DNA of 64,000 nucleotides, from the NCBI RefSeq assembly GCF_014250515.1, contig NZ_CP060202.1, forward strand, positions 3,917,501-3,981,500. Reading direction: 5' to 3'. The stretch comes from Hymenobacter sediminicola (lineage in GTDB: Bacteria > Bacteroidota > Bacteroidia > Cytophagales > Hymenobacteraceae). How positions within the stretch are numbered: position 1 is the stretch's first letter; the number at the start of each line of letters is the position of its first letter. Positions 17,938 through 26,873 of the stretch are shown piece after piece. The position numbers and the translations under genes are program-made. The notes under the pieces were generated by a model. That model had not been told where the DNA came from, made no database searches, and saw nothing but the letters and a program-made list of their open reading frames with translations.

Positions 17938-20193
17938 ATGAAACAGCTTTTACTTACGCTCCTGCTGATATGGAGCGCTGCTTCTGCGGGTTGGAGCCAG
18001 CCGGGAAGTATACGGGGTACAATACGGGCCGAGGGAAAAGTGGTACCGTTTGCCAGCATTGGGTTGAAAGGCACCAGCACTGGTACCACCACCGATGAGC
18101 ATGGGGCTTTCAGTTTGCCAAAGCTGACTCCGGGCAACTACAGAGTGGTTGTAACGGCCATAGGGTTTCAGCCCGCTGAACGCAACGCAACTGTAGCGGC
18201 TGGGAAAGCTACTACGATGGTGGTTGTGCTTTCGGCTTCGAGCAGTGCGCTAGGCGAAGTAGTGGTGAGCGGTACCCTGGGTGAAGTCCTTAAGAGCGAG
18301 TCGCCGATAGCCGTGGAATTGTACACGCCTCGCTATTTCCAGAAGAATCCAAGCCCCTGTCTTTTTGAAAACCTAACGATGGTGAATGGCGTGCGCCCCC
18401 AGCTCAACTGCAACGTGTGCGGAACCGGCGACATTCACATCAACGGGCTGGAAGGCCCCTACACGATGGTGCTGATTGACGGAATGCCTATCGTCAGCTC
18501 GTTGAGCACGGTGTATGGGCTGAGCGGCATTCCGAGTAGCCTAGTGGACCGAGTGGAAGTGGTAAAAGGCCCCGCCTCTACGCTGTATGGCTCAGAGGCA
18601 GTGGGTGGCCTGATCAACGTCATTACAAAGAACCCAGCCAAAGCCCCGCGCTTTTCGGCCGATATCTTCGGCACCTCACACCGCGACCTAAACCTAGACC
18701 TGGGCACGGCCGCAAAAGTGGGCACCGCTTCTACCCTGCTCAGCACCAACCTATATGGCTACAACCAGCGCCGCGACGTGAACCGCGACGGTTTTACGGA
18801 TGTGCCCACGCAGCACCGGGTATCGGTGTTTAACAAATGGAGCTGGCAGCGGCCCGAGCAGCGTGCGGCCAGCCTAGCCGGCCGCTACTATTACGAGGAC
18901 CGGTTTGGGGGCCAACTGGGCTGGCGGCCCGAGTTCCGAGGCGGCGACAGTGTGTATGGTGAGAGTGTGTATACCAGCCGCTACGAGCTGCTGGGCCAGT
19001 ACCAGTTGCCGGTGGCGAGCCAGAAACTGATGCTAAGTGGCTCGTTTAACCAGCACCGCCAAAACTCAGCCTATGGCACCACGCGCTACAACGCCACGCA
19101 ACGGGTGGGCTTCAGTCAGCTGACTTGGGCTAAAAACCCAAATATTCGCCACAACCTGCTGCTGGGTGCGGCTTTTCGCTCTACCTGGTACGACGACAAT
19201 ACACCGGCCACCGGTAGCGAGCAGCGCAATCAACCCGACCTGATTAACCTGCCGGGCGTATTTGTACAGGACGAGTTCCGGCTCACGCCCGATGCTACCC
19301 TGCTAGCCGGTCTGCGCTACGACTACAATCCGCGGCACGGCAACATCCTGACGCCGCGCCTCAACTACAAATGGGGCACTGTGGACGGTAGCCGCGTATT
19401 TCGGGTAGGCATCGGCAATGGTTACCGGGTAGTAAACCTCTTTACGGAAGACCACGCTGCCCTCACCGGAGCCCGCCAGGTGGTAGTGCCAGAAGCGCTG
19501 CGGCCGGAACGCAGTTGGAATGCCAACATAAACTACACGCGCTTTGTCACGACCAGAGCGGGTGGCACGCTCACCTTCGATGGCAGCCTGTTCTATACTT
19601 ATTTCACCAACAAAATCAGCCCCGACTACGACACCGACCCCAACCAGATTATCTACCGCAACCTCGACGGCTACGCTATTTCGCGGGGCATTTCACTGAA
19701 CACTGATTTCGCCTTTTCGCGGCCTCTGAAGCTGATTGCGGGCGTTACCATAATGGATGTTTTCAGGCGCGAACGACTTGCCGAAGGTGAGGCCCTGCGG
19801 CGGGTAGCACAATTCCATGCGCCAGTATTTTCGGGCACCTACACCGCCAGCTACACTTTCACGCAACTGGGCTTGACGGTAGACTATACCGGACAGGTGA
19901 GCGGACCGATGCAGTTGCCGGTACAGCCCAACGACTTCCGTGCCAGCCGCTCGCCGTGGTTTTCGCTGCAGAATCTGCAGGCCACTAAACGGCTGGGGCC
20001 AGGCCTGGAACTGTACGGTGGGGTGAAAAACCTGCTTGACTTCCTGCCCCGCCACGCGCTGCTACGCCCCTTCGACCCGTTCGATAAAGCCGTGAGCCAG
20101 AACAACCCCAACGGCTATACTTTCGATACCAGCTACAACTTTGCGCCGCTGCAGGGCCGGCGTACGTTTCTGGGGGTGCGCTATAGTTTGTAG
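17938..20193 (+). CDS. TonB-dependent outer-membrane receptor, probable metal uptake
   Basis: A 751-residue outer-membrane receptor. Signal peptide 1-20; a carboxypeptidase-regulatory-like beta domain (about 22-100); plug domain with the unusual segment PQLNCNVCGTGDIHINGLEG (C158, C161) and VLIDGMPI; GPASTLYGSEAVGGLINV is the classical plug end; the rest is a 22-strand-type barrel ending in LGVRYSL. Such receptors pull a ligand through the barrel using TonB energy. The Cys pair could bind a metal or metal chelate. Its operator is shared with the Nramp transporter, which suggests Mn or Fe import. The next gene (64 bp downstream) may be cotranscribed. Exact ligand unknown. Confidence 0.92.
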   Translation: MKQLLLTLLLIWSAASAGWSQPGSIRGTIRAEGKVVPFASIGLKGTSTGTTTDEHGAFSLPKLTPGNYRVVVTAIGFQPAERNATVAAGKATTMVVVLSASSSALGEVVVSGTLGEVLKSESPIAVELYTPRYFQKNPSPCLFENLTMVNGVRPQLNCNVCGTGDIHINGLEGPYTMVLIDGMPIVSSLSTVYGLSGIPSSLVDRVEVVKGPASTLYGSEAVGGLINVITKNPAKAPRFSADIFGTSHRDLNLDLGTAAKVGTASTLLSTNLYGYNQRRDVNRDGFTDVPTQHRVSVFNKWSWQRPEQRAASLAGRYYYEDRFGGQLGWRPEFRGGDSVYGESVYTSRYELLGQYQLPVASQKLMLSGSFNQHRQNSAYGTTRYNATQRVGFSQLTWAKNPNIRHNLLLGAAFRSTWYDDNTPATGSEQRNQPDLINLPGVFVQDEFRLTPDATLLAGLRYDYNPRHGNILTPRLNYKWGTVDGSRVFRVGIGNGYRVVNLFTEDHAALTGARQVVVPEALRPERSWNANINYTRFVTTRAGGTLTFDGSLFYTYFTNKISPDYDTDPNQIIYRNLDGYAISRGISLNTDFAFSRPLKLIAGVTIMDVFRRERLAEGEALRRVAQFHAPVFSGTYTASYTFTQLGLTVDYTGQVSGPMQLPVQPNDFRASRSPWFSLQNLQATKRLGPGLELYGGVKNLLDFLPRHALLRPFDPFDKAVSQNNPNGYTFDTSYNFAPLQGRRTFLGVRYSL

Positions 20194-20256
20194 GTATTTC
20201 TGCCTGAACTCAACAACACCTGTCTGCACTGCGTAGGCAGCGCATTTCCCGCTCGT

Positions 20257-21102
20257 ATGCTGCTTACCCTAACATTGGCTTTGAGCCTGGCCAGTTCGCC
20301 CACCGCTCCTGACACGCTTAAACGGGCCAGCCAAACTCGTCCGGCTGATGCGGAACAGGGACCAAAACGGCAATTGCGGCCACTCAACGCCGACCGTCCT
20401 GGCGTAACAGAGAGCCCCAACACCGTGGGGCGAGGGCGCATGCAGCTAGAAACCGACCTTGTGCGCCTTATTACCAGCAAACCTAGCCAAGAACCCCGTT
20501 CACGCGTGATGCGTCTGAATGCCTTTGCCATCCGGGCCGGCCTCACCGACCATACCGAAGTGCAGGTGTTCGTGGACCCGTACACTGTGGAAAAGCAGTG
20601 GGAAGCGGGAGAGCCGATGGAACGAAGCGCCGGCTTCGGTGACGTAGCATTGCGCGTAAAGCACAATTTTATTGGCGACGACGACGAAGCTGACGCACTG
20701 GTAGTGGCTGCCATCGGCTTTGTGCGTTTGCCCACCGGAGGGAGCCAAGGAACAGGCGGCTACGAATACGGAATACTAGTGCCGGCAACCTACAATTTTC
20801 AGCATGAATGGCATATCAGTGCCCAGGCGGCCTCGTTCTTGAGCTACGACCGGGACGCCAAGCAACATGCCGTAGAACTGGCCCCATCCGTTGCCGTTGA
20901 CCACGGCTTCAACGACTGGCTGGCCGCATTTGCAGAATTCTCAACCAGCAAAAACCTGAAAACCCATCAATGGAATTCGGCGGTCAGCACGGGCCCTATA
21001 TTTCATATAAGTGAGCGGGTACAACTGGATTTTGGCCGACGTTTCGCTATCAGTAGCAGTGCAGAACGAGAGTATTACGTGGGACTTGTGATAGAGCGTT
21101 GA
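20257..21102 (+). CDS. Outer-membrane beta-barrel transporter-like protein (PF13557-like)
   Basis: A 281-residue protein with a short signal peptide (about 1-20, ASSPTA). LNADRPGVTESPNTVGRGRM and QLETDLVR resemble the 'MetA-pathway of phenol degradation' family (PF13557), outer-membrane beta barrels of unknown substrate. GFVRLPTGGSQGTGGYEYG is the characteristic barrel middle. The C-terminus ends YYVGLVIER. It follows the TonB receptor in the same direction by 64 bp and may belong to the metal-responsive unit. I could not see a terminator between the two. The start at 20257 gives the signal peptide. Confidence 0.8.
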   Translation: MLLTLTLALSLASSPTAPDTLKRASQTRPADAEQGPKRQLRPLNADRPGVTESPNTVGRGRMQLETDLVRLITSKPSQEPRSRVMRLNAFAIRAGLTDHTEVQVFVDPYTVEKQWEAGEPMERSAGFGDVALRVKHNFIGDDDEADALVVAAIGFVRLPTGGSQGTGGYEYGILVPATYNFQHEWHISAQAASFLSYDRDAKQHAVELAPSVAVDHGFNDWLAAFAEFSTSKNLKTHQWNSAVSTGPIFHISERVQLDFGRRFAISSSAEREYYVGLVIER

Positions 21103-21165
21103 TTCAGCTTTATAGGTAGCATAAGCACAAAAGCAACGCCATTAGCTGTCCGGCAGAACTCACAA

Positions 21166-22377
21166 TCAAACAAGTCCTTTCAGGCGCTCAAACCGGCTGC
21201 CTAGAATAGCCTGGTCGTCGGCTTCCAGCCAGTCGTGCAGGAGGGTGGCATAGAGGCTGCGGAAGTCGAGTTGGTGGCGTAGGTCTCCATCGAGCAGGTT
21301 CTGCAAATCGGGCGCGTTGTTGAGGACGCCTTTCTGCTGCAGCCCGCCGCCCACAAGCAGCACATTGTTGGCGGTACCGTGGTCGGTGCCGTTGCTGGCA
21401 TTCTGGCTTACGCGGCGCCCAAACTCCGAAAATACCAGCACCAGCGTATCATCGAAGTTGCCTGCTTTCTGCAGGTCTTCGGCAAAGGAGCCCAGGCCTT
21501 CCGACAAATCACCGAGCAGCTTGCCCTGCTGCTCCTGCTGGCGCACGTGCGTATCGAAGCCGGTGAGCGAGACATAAAACACGCGCGACTCAATACCGGA
21601 ATTAATCAGCTCGGCGGTGGTTTTCAGGTTGCGGCCAAATTCCGTGTTTGGGTACGTTACCACCGATTTGTAGACTTTGCTGGTCTGGTACAGATAGTCG
21701 GCTGAAGACGAGGTTTCGGCCAGTGTCTTGTACAGATAATCCAGCTCCGACACGGTTCCAGCAGGCTTCTCGTCGCTCACCTGCGCAATAAAACGGTTCT
21801 GGGTTATCTGATGAAACTTGGTCGGATTCTTCAGAGCCAAGCCTTTGCGCAGGTCGCCTTTCATGGCCAGACTCAGGGTGTCGTCCACTTCTAGTCCGTT
21901 GTACGGCACTTGGCAGGATGGGCAGTTGGAGTCGAGGTAGCGGCCCAGCCAACCCGTGCTCAGGTACTGGTCGGAGGCAGAGCCGCTTTGCCAGATGTCC
22001 ATGGAGCGAAAATGCGACCGGTCGGGGTTGGGGTAGCCCACGGAGTTGAGCACAGCCACCTGCCCTTGGTCGTAGAGGCCTTTCAGCCGTGTCATGGCTG
22101 GGTTAAAGCCGAGGTCTTTATCCAGCGTCAGAATGCCGCTTTGCTCTCTGATGCCGAGCGTGGGCCGGGCTTTGTAGTACAGGTCGTTACGGTACGGAAT
22201 AACGGTATTCAGCCCATCATTGCCACCGCCCAGCTGCACCACCACCAAGCGGCGGCCTCGTGCGTCGCGCAGGCTTTTAAGGCCTTGCCGGTCCAACGCG
22301 TGCAGAAATTTAGGAACGAAGAGCAGGCTGCTGGCCAGCACTGAAGTCTTAAGAAAGTCGCGGCGGGAAGTAGTCAT
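21166..22377 (-). CDS. DUF1501 family protein, Tat-exported
   Basis: A 403-residue protein beginning MTTSRRDFLKTSVLASSLLF, a twin-arginine (RRDFLK) signal, so the folded protein goes to the periplasm. VVVQLGGGNDGLNTVIPY is the DUF1501 core, related to alkaline-phosphatase-fold sulfatase-like enzymes; LVLVFSEFGRRV and DHGTANNVLLVGGGL occur in the expected order. Function unproven. It is the partner of the DUF1800 gene (22470), in the same orientation, a pairing seen in many bacteria. Together they may act on an envelope polymer. The ATG at 22377 is right at the Tat signal. Confidence 0.93.
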   Translation of the reverse strand: MTTSRRDFLKTSVLASSLLFVPKFLHALDRQGLKSLRDARGRRLVVVQLGGGNDGLNTVIPYRNDLYYKARPTLGIREQSGILTLDKDLGFNPAMTRLKGLYDQGQVAVLNSVGYPNPDRSHFRSMDIWQSGSASDQYLSTGWLGRYLDSNCPSCQVPYNGLEVDDTLSLAMKGDLRKGLALKNPTKFHQITQNRFIAQVSDEKPAGTVSELDYLYKTLAETSSSADYLYQTSKVYKSVVTYPNTEFGRNLKTTAELINSGIESRVFYVSLTGFDTHVRQQEQQGKLLGDLSEGLGSFAEDLQKAGNFDDTLVLVFSEFGRRVSQNASNGTDHGTANNVLLVGGGLQQKGVLNNAPDLQNLLDGDLRHQLDFRSLYATLLHDWLEADDQAILGSRFERLKGLV

Positions 22378-22469
22378 GGAGAGAACTTAGAAATGAGAGC
22401 CCAGCACCTAGAAGTGGGGCCACGGAACAATCCGATGTTCTGCGGCCTAAATCCCGAGGTCTGTCTTAA

Positions 22470-24035
22470 TTACATCAACTGGTATTCTGGCAGACTGAGC
22501 AGGCTCGTGACCATAGCCCGCAACCTTCCTTCGGCAGGGGCTTTGTCGGCAGCCTGCTGAATGAGAGCCAGGTTTTCGGAGCGAATCGGGACCTGCAACA
22601 CAAATGCGCTGAGTTGCGCGACCTGCTTTTCCGAGGGTGTTTTGGCCAGAAGCGCCTGCACCGGCCCCAGCTTCACGGTCGTTTTCACCTGCTGCTGAAA
22701 GGTGCGGTCGGCCCGCGTCAGGTTAGGAGCTATGTCGTTTTCATCCTGCTTCAGCGCCACATTAAACTCGGCATTTTTGAGCAACACCGAGGGTAGTTGC
22801 AGCCGGTACAGCAGCGACGACGAATCTATCCAGTTGCGGCCGCCGGGCCAGCCCGCCACGTTTGGCGGCTCAAATAGCGTTTGCCCCAGGGCCTTCTGAA
22901 ATACAATGAGCGGTTTGTCATCCGCGAGTTGTAGCCCCATGGTGCGCTTGATACCCGCTAGCAGCTCTACCGGCGACTTGATGCGGGTACCCACATTGGC
23001 CGGCGCATAGAACCAGTCGGCTGAGAACATCTGCTCTAGCAGAGCACTGATATCGTAGCCGCTTTTAAGAAATGTTTGTGCCAGCGGCTGAATATGCGCC
23101 GGATTAGGCGTGTCGTTCACGAAGAACCGGTAGAGCTTGGTGGTGATGTACTCGGCAGTGCGTGGCTGCTCCAGAATAATGCTTAGTACCTGCTCGCCGG
23201 TGAAGTTGCCGGTGCGCCCCAGAAAGGTCTTGCTGCCGTCGTCGTGCTGCTTCTCCCGAAACACAAAATGTCCCTGCGCATCGTAGCCCCAACCCGTGAA
23301 AGCGCGAGCCGCTTCCTTGATGTCGGTTTCGGTGTAGTTGCCGCGGCCCATTGTGAAGAGTTCCATCACCTCCCGGGCGAAGTTCTCGTTGGGCCGCTGC
23401 TTGCGGTTTTGCTGGTTATTGAGGAACTGCAGCATAGCCGGCTCCTTGCTCACGGCCAGCAGAAGATCAGAAAACTTACCCAGCGCAAGCTGCCGGATAG
23501 TGTTGTTGAGGTGCAAAGCGGCATCGGGGCGGCGCACCCGGCAGGCAAAATGGCCGTGCCAGAAGAAAGTCAGCTTTTCACGTAGCTGCGCCGGCGAAGT
23601 AGCCATCCGCTCCATCCAGCCGGTATTCATGGCGTAAAAAGCATCCCGAATACTCTGGTTCTGCAGTTTGCGCTGCTGGGCATTCATGTCTTGGCGGCGC
23701 AGCAGCGGCGGCTGAGTACGCCCCTTCGGCTGGGCGGGCAGCGCCGAGCGGCTTGGTAGCGCAGGCAGTTCCGTACCGGCAGTCATAGCCGTTTGGTCGG
23801 GGGTAGTTACCATGCCTGACTGTGGCGTGCCTGCTGCCGGAGCAACCAACCGAAACTGCGCCAGCGGCTCAGTATAGCGCATGGTTGGGCCATCGAGCAG
23901 CTCAACTTTCTCAGAGTCGCGCAGCAATTGGCGCAGGGCTTTGCGCGGCGAAAGGCCAGCGGCTATGTCTTCGGGCCGTGGCCCGAACCCGGCGCGCCAG
24001 TACAGGTGCTGCAGTTGCTGTTGCGTCGTCGTCAT
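22470..24035 (-). CDS. DUF1800 family protein
   Basis: A 521-residue protein. It has no signal peptide: MTTTQQQLQHLYWRAGFGPRP begins directly with the DUF1800 domain. ARAFTGWGYD, FHPPNVAGWPGG-like LFEPPNVAGWPGGRNWI and FWHGHFA are family hallmarks. A Pro/Gln/Arg-rich segment (about 70-115) is inserted near the N-terminus. DUF1800 and DUF1501 genes are usually adjacent, as here (92 bp apart, DUF1800 first in transcription). The open frame extends upstream to a TTG at 24050; the ATG at 24035 is chosen. Enzymatic activity is unknown. It could export with its partner, but this is speculation. Confidence 0.92.
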   Translation of the reverse strand: MTTTQQQLQHLYWRAGFGPRPEDIAAGLSPRKALRQLLRDSEKVELLDGPTMRYTEPLAQFRLVAPAAGTPQSGMVTTPDQTAMTAGTELPALPSRSALPAQPKGRTQPPLLRRQDMNAQQRKLQNQSIRDAFYAMNTGWMERMATSPAQLREKLTFFWHGHFACRVRRPDAALHLNNTIRQLALGKFSDLLLAVSKEPAMLQFLNNQQNRKQRPNENFAREVMELFTMGRGNYTETDIKEAARAFTGWGYDAQGHFVFREKQHDDGSKTFLGRTGNFTGEQVLSIILEQPRTAEYITTKLYRFFVNDTPNPAHIQPLAQTFLKSGYDISALLEQMFSADWFYAPANVGTRIKSPVELLAGIKRTMGLQLADDKPLIVFQKALGQTLFEPPNVAGWPGGRNWIDSSSLLYRLQLPSVLLKNAEFNVALKQDENDIAPNLTRADRTFQQQVKTTVKLGPVQALLAKTPSEKQVAQLSAFVLQVPIRSENLALIQQAADKAPAEGRLRAMVTSLLSLPEYQLM

Positions 24036-24107
24036 GGTGCTTGGACGCAATTCTGAGCTACAGGTTTAACTATGCTTCACGCCATGCAGGCGCTGCCAGA
24101 AACTCAC

Positions 24108-26723
24108 TCAGAACCGCGCACCCAGCACCACCGTCTTTTTGTATTCTTGCTTGCCGCCGCCACTGGGCTGAAACAGCTCTATCAGTAGCACATAGTAGCC
24201 CACGGCCGCTTTCTGGCCCCGGTCGGTGAGGCCGTCCCATTGGAAAAACCCGCTGGTAGCCAATGTTTGGTTGCGAACCAGCTTGCGAGTGAGGCGGCCT
24301 TGTGCATCATATACCGTAACGCTGGCCGCATACCCGGTACCATCCAGTTGATAGTTGAGGGTGGTAAAGTCCTGCATACCATCCTCATCGGGGGTGAATA
24401 CCTCGGGCTCGACACTGAACTGCTGCCCGCCGCCCGTTGCGTCTTGCTGCTGCGAGTTGCGGCGGCCCGGCGTGGCATACCCCACGCTACTGGCGGCCGA
24501 GTGGAAATTGGCAGCCGCGCTGGGCCCTTCCGCCCGAATTCGCTCCAACGACACGCCGTTTACATCATCGAGCAGCTTTAGATGCTGGTCTTTGCTGTAG
24601 CTGTAGCGGTCCAGCCGCTGGCCGCGGCCGTCGTAAACAGCCACTATACCCGCATCATCCGGGAAAGTAGGAAACGCCGGCATAGCCAGAAATGCGGCCG
24701 GGTCGGAGCTGGTCGGATACTGGCTCTGCACGATATCCGGGCGAGTTGTAAGCACTACCAGTTGCCCGGGCGCCAGCACGTAGGCTCCACTGCTTATCTG
24801 TTCAGCATCAGCGGTGCTGTCGGGCTTGATGTTGGCCAGCTGCCAGCCTTGCATATCCAGGTACTTGCCGGAGCGGTTCAGCAACTCCACGAAATCCACG
24901 GCGTTGGTGCGCGGGTTGAACAGAATTTCATTGATAACGACGTCGCCCGGCGTTGCGGCCGATGGTAGCCCAAACGAAGCAGAAGTAGCCGGTCCGGCCG
25001 CATTCCCCACACAGTCGGTGGCGCGCTGCACCGTTACGGTCAGCGCCTGGTTGGCTTGCAGAGCCGTTCCCAGCGTTAGATCTACAGTGCGAAAATCAGG
25101 CCCTGCGGGAGCAGCGCGGGTAACCGTAACGGCTGGAGTCAGGCTGTACAGAGCCGCATTAGCCGCCGCAAGACTATCGAGCTTCTCCCCAAAAAACAGC
25201 CGGACAGTAGTCGGATTCAGAGCCAATGCGCGTAGTAATACAGGCGCCGTACGGTCAGGGTTGGAGGTGCGCACGGAGTTGGCGCGGCCGGGCGTGCCGC
25301 CGCTGGCGTCGGTGCTGGCCGTCCAGTTTTCGATACCAGCGCAAGGGTTGGCAGGGTCTACCATTTCCAGGCTCCACCCTCCCTCCTTCTTACGGCTATC
25401 CTTGTACCACGTATCAGAGTAGCTGATTTCGAACAAGGTCCGCCCGTCTCGACTGCGCAACAGCAGCTGGTCACCGGCATTAGTTAGGCTCGGAAAATTA
25501 CTCAGCCCGAACACCTTGCCGTACGCAGCAAATTGCGGCACCCGAGTGCTGCCGCACACCACCGCGTATTCGCCGGGCAGCAGCGTGGCGCCGGCCGGGA
25601 ATACTGCCGGGTTGCCGGTCTGGCCCGGTTTCAGGAGTCGCACGCCCGCCAGGTCCAGCACCGCCGTAGCCGATGGATTATGAATTTCCAGATACTCTGA
25701 GGACGGCAAGCCCACAACCGGCGTTTCGTCCGCGAATATTTCGGTGATAAGTACTTGGTTGATGGTTGGTGCTACTGCCGTACCAGTATAAGTAAAGCTG
25801 ATAGCCAAGGGACCAGTGGCGGTATTGCTGTAGAGGTCGGAGATGTTGCGGGCCTCTATGGTATTGGGACCCAGCGGCAACGCGGCGGCCAGCGTCAGGT
25901 GCACGAGGGCCGGGTCGGTGGCGTCGCGCTGCGCGGCCGTAACGGCCGGCGCGCCGGTAGCTGTCAGGCGGTAGTTGGCCGCAACCTGGGCAGCGGCTAC
26001 GGGCTCATTGAAAGTTACGTCCAACTGCTGCGCGCCCGCAACACCGGCACTTAGTAGTCGGGGCGCCGCAGAATCCTGCACCCGAAAATCATCGAAATAG
26101 AACGCCCTGTTGTTGGCGGCCGAATACGTGAGGTACACCCCGAAATAAAACCCGCGCTGGTAGGTAGCATCAGAGGCGCTGCCTTCGCTGGTATAGGTAG
26201 TGCCGCCCGTCAGGTCGCGCTCTAGGGTCCATACGTCAGTAGCCGAACGGCTTACGCGCACCCGCACCAGGTTGTTGGTGAGCGAGCTGAGAGTGGCATC
26301 AGCCCCATTTACGACGTAGACTGGGCTGCCGGTGGCATCCTTACGGAACAGGGACACCTCGTCGGGAGTGCCGCCAAGACGTACGAAATAGCCACGGTTA
26401 CCAGTTGCTTTCAAATCTGCCTGCTCCGATACCAGCCACACATCGGCGTAGTTGCCACTGCTGGTAGCTAGGCGCAGATTGGCCCAGAATTCCCATACAG
26501 TGCCACCTGTAGCGGCTTGGCAAGGCGTCACGAGTTGAAGTTGGGTGCCGGTAGTGGCCGAGCCGTCGCTTTGCAGTTGCTGGCTCGTAACCTGAAAAGA
26601 GGTAGCGTCGCCGGTCCAAGAGGGATTTTGGGTAAATTCTCCATCGGCAAAGGTTTCGGTCAGCTGAGCCGTAGCGGCCAAAGGGAGCAACACCGCTAGT
26701 AGCGGCAGCATTAGTTTCTTCAC
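24108..26723 (-). CDS. Secreted lamin-tail domain protein with FlgD-like C-terminus
   Basis: An 871-residue secreted protein. The start is probably the GTG at 26723 (MKKLMLPLLAVLLPLAATAQ); an upstream TTG (26735) adds four residues. Order: N-terminal beta domain (about 25-215) with WEFWANLRL, an Ig-like segment (about 220-305), a first lamin-tail domain (NQVLITEIFADE ... SSEYLEIHNPS, about 310-455), an Ig-like domain (480-575), a second lamin-tail domain (VVINEILFNPR ... DFVELLNRSG, about 580-740) and a FlgD/T9SS-like C-terminus (FTPDEDGMQDF ... YKKTVVLGARF). Lamin-tail domains often occur in secreted nucleases and adhesins; no nuclease is visible. The gene lies 72 bp upstream of the DUF1800/DUF1501 pair and probably heads their operon. 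Confidence 0.85.
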   Translation of the reverse strand: MKKLMLPLLAVLLPLAATAQLTETFADGEFTQNPSWTGDATSFQVTSQQLQSDGSATTGTQLQLVTPCQAATGGTVWEFWANLRLATSSGNYADVWLVSEQADLKATGNRGYFVRLGGTPDEVSLFRKDATGSPVYVVNGADATLSSLTNNLVRVRVSRSATDVWTLERDLTGGTTYTSEGSASDATYQRGFYFGVYLTYSAANNRAFYFDDFRVQDSAAPRLLSAGVAGAQQLDVTFNEPVAAAQVAANYRLTATGAPAVTAAQRDATDPALVHLTLAAALPLGPNTIEARNISDLYSNTATGPLAISFTYTGTAVAPTINQVLITEIFADETPVVGLPSSEYLEIHNPSATAVLDLAGVRLLKPGQTGNPAVFPAGATLLPGEYAVVCGSTRVPQFAAYGKVFGLSNFPSLTNAGDQLLLRSRDGRTLFEISYSDTWYKDSRKKEGGWSLEMVDPANPCAGIENWTASTDASGGTPGRANSVRTSNPDRTAPVLLRALALNPTTVRLFFGEKLDSLAAANAALYSLTPAVTVTRAAPAGPDFRTVDLTLGTALQANQALTVTVQRATDCVGNAAGPATSASFGLPSAATPGDVVINEILFNPRTNAVDFVELLNRSGKYLDMQGWQLANIKPDSTADAEQISSGAYVLAPGQLVVLTTRPDIVQSQYPTSSDPAAFLAMPAFPTFPDDAGIVAVYDGRGQRLDRYSYSKDQHLKLLDDVNGVSLERIRAEGPSAAANFHSAASSVGYATPGRRNSQQQDATGGGQQFSVEPEVFTPDEDGMQDFTTLNYQLDGTGYAASVTVYDAQGRLTRKLVRNQTLATSGFFQWDGLTDRGQKAAVGYYVLLIELFQPSGGGKQEYKKTVVLGARF

Positions 26724-26873
26724 GGAGATAAGCAACTACAAATGAGTCCGCACGGCCTAGACGAAGGCAAGTCGCGCAGTGTTAAATAATGCGAAGAGAA
26801 ATATAGAAAACATTCTATTCCGTACCAAACCCTCATCTTTTCCCGAACTTTGTCTTTCTAAACACGCAATTCC

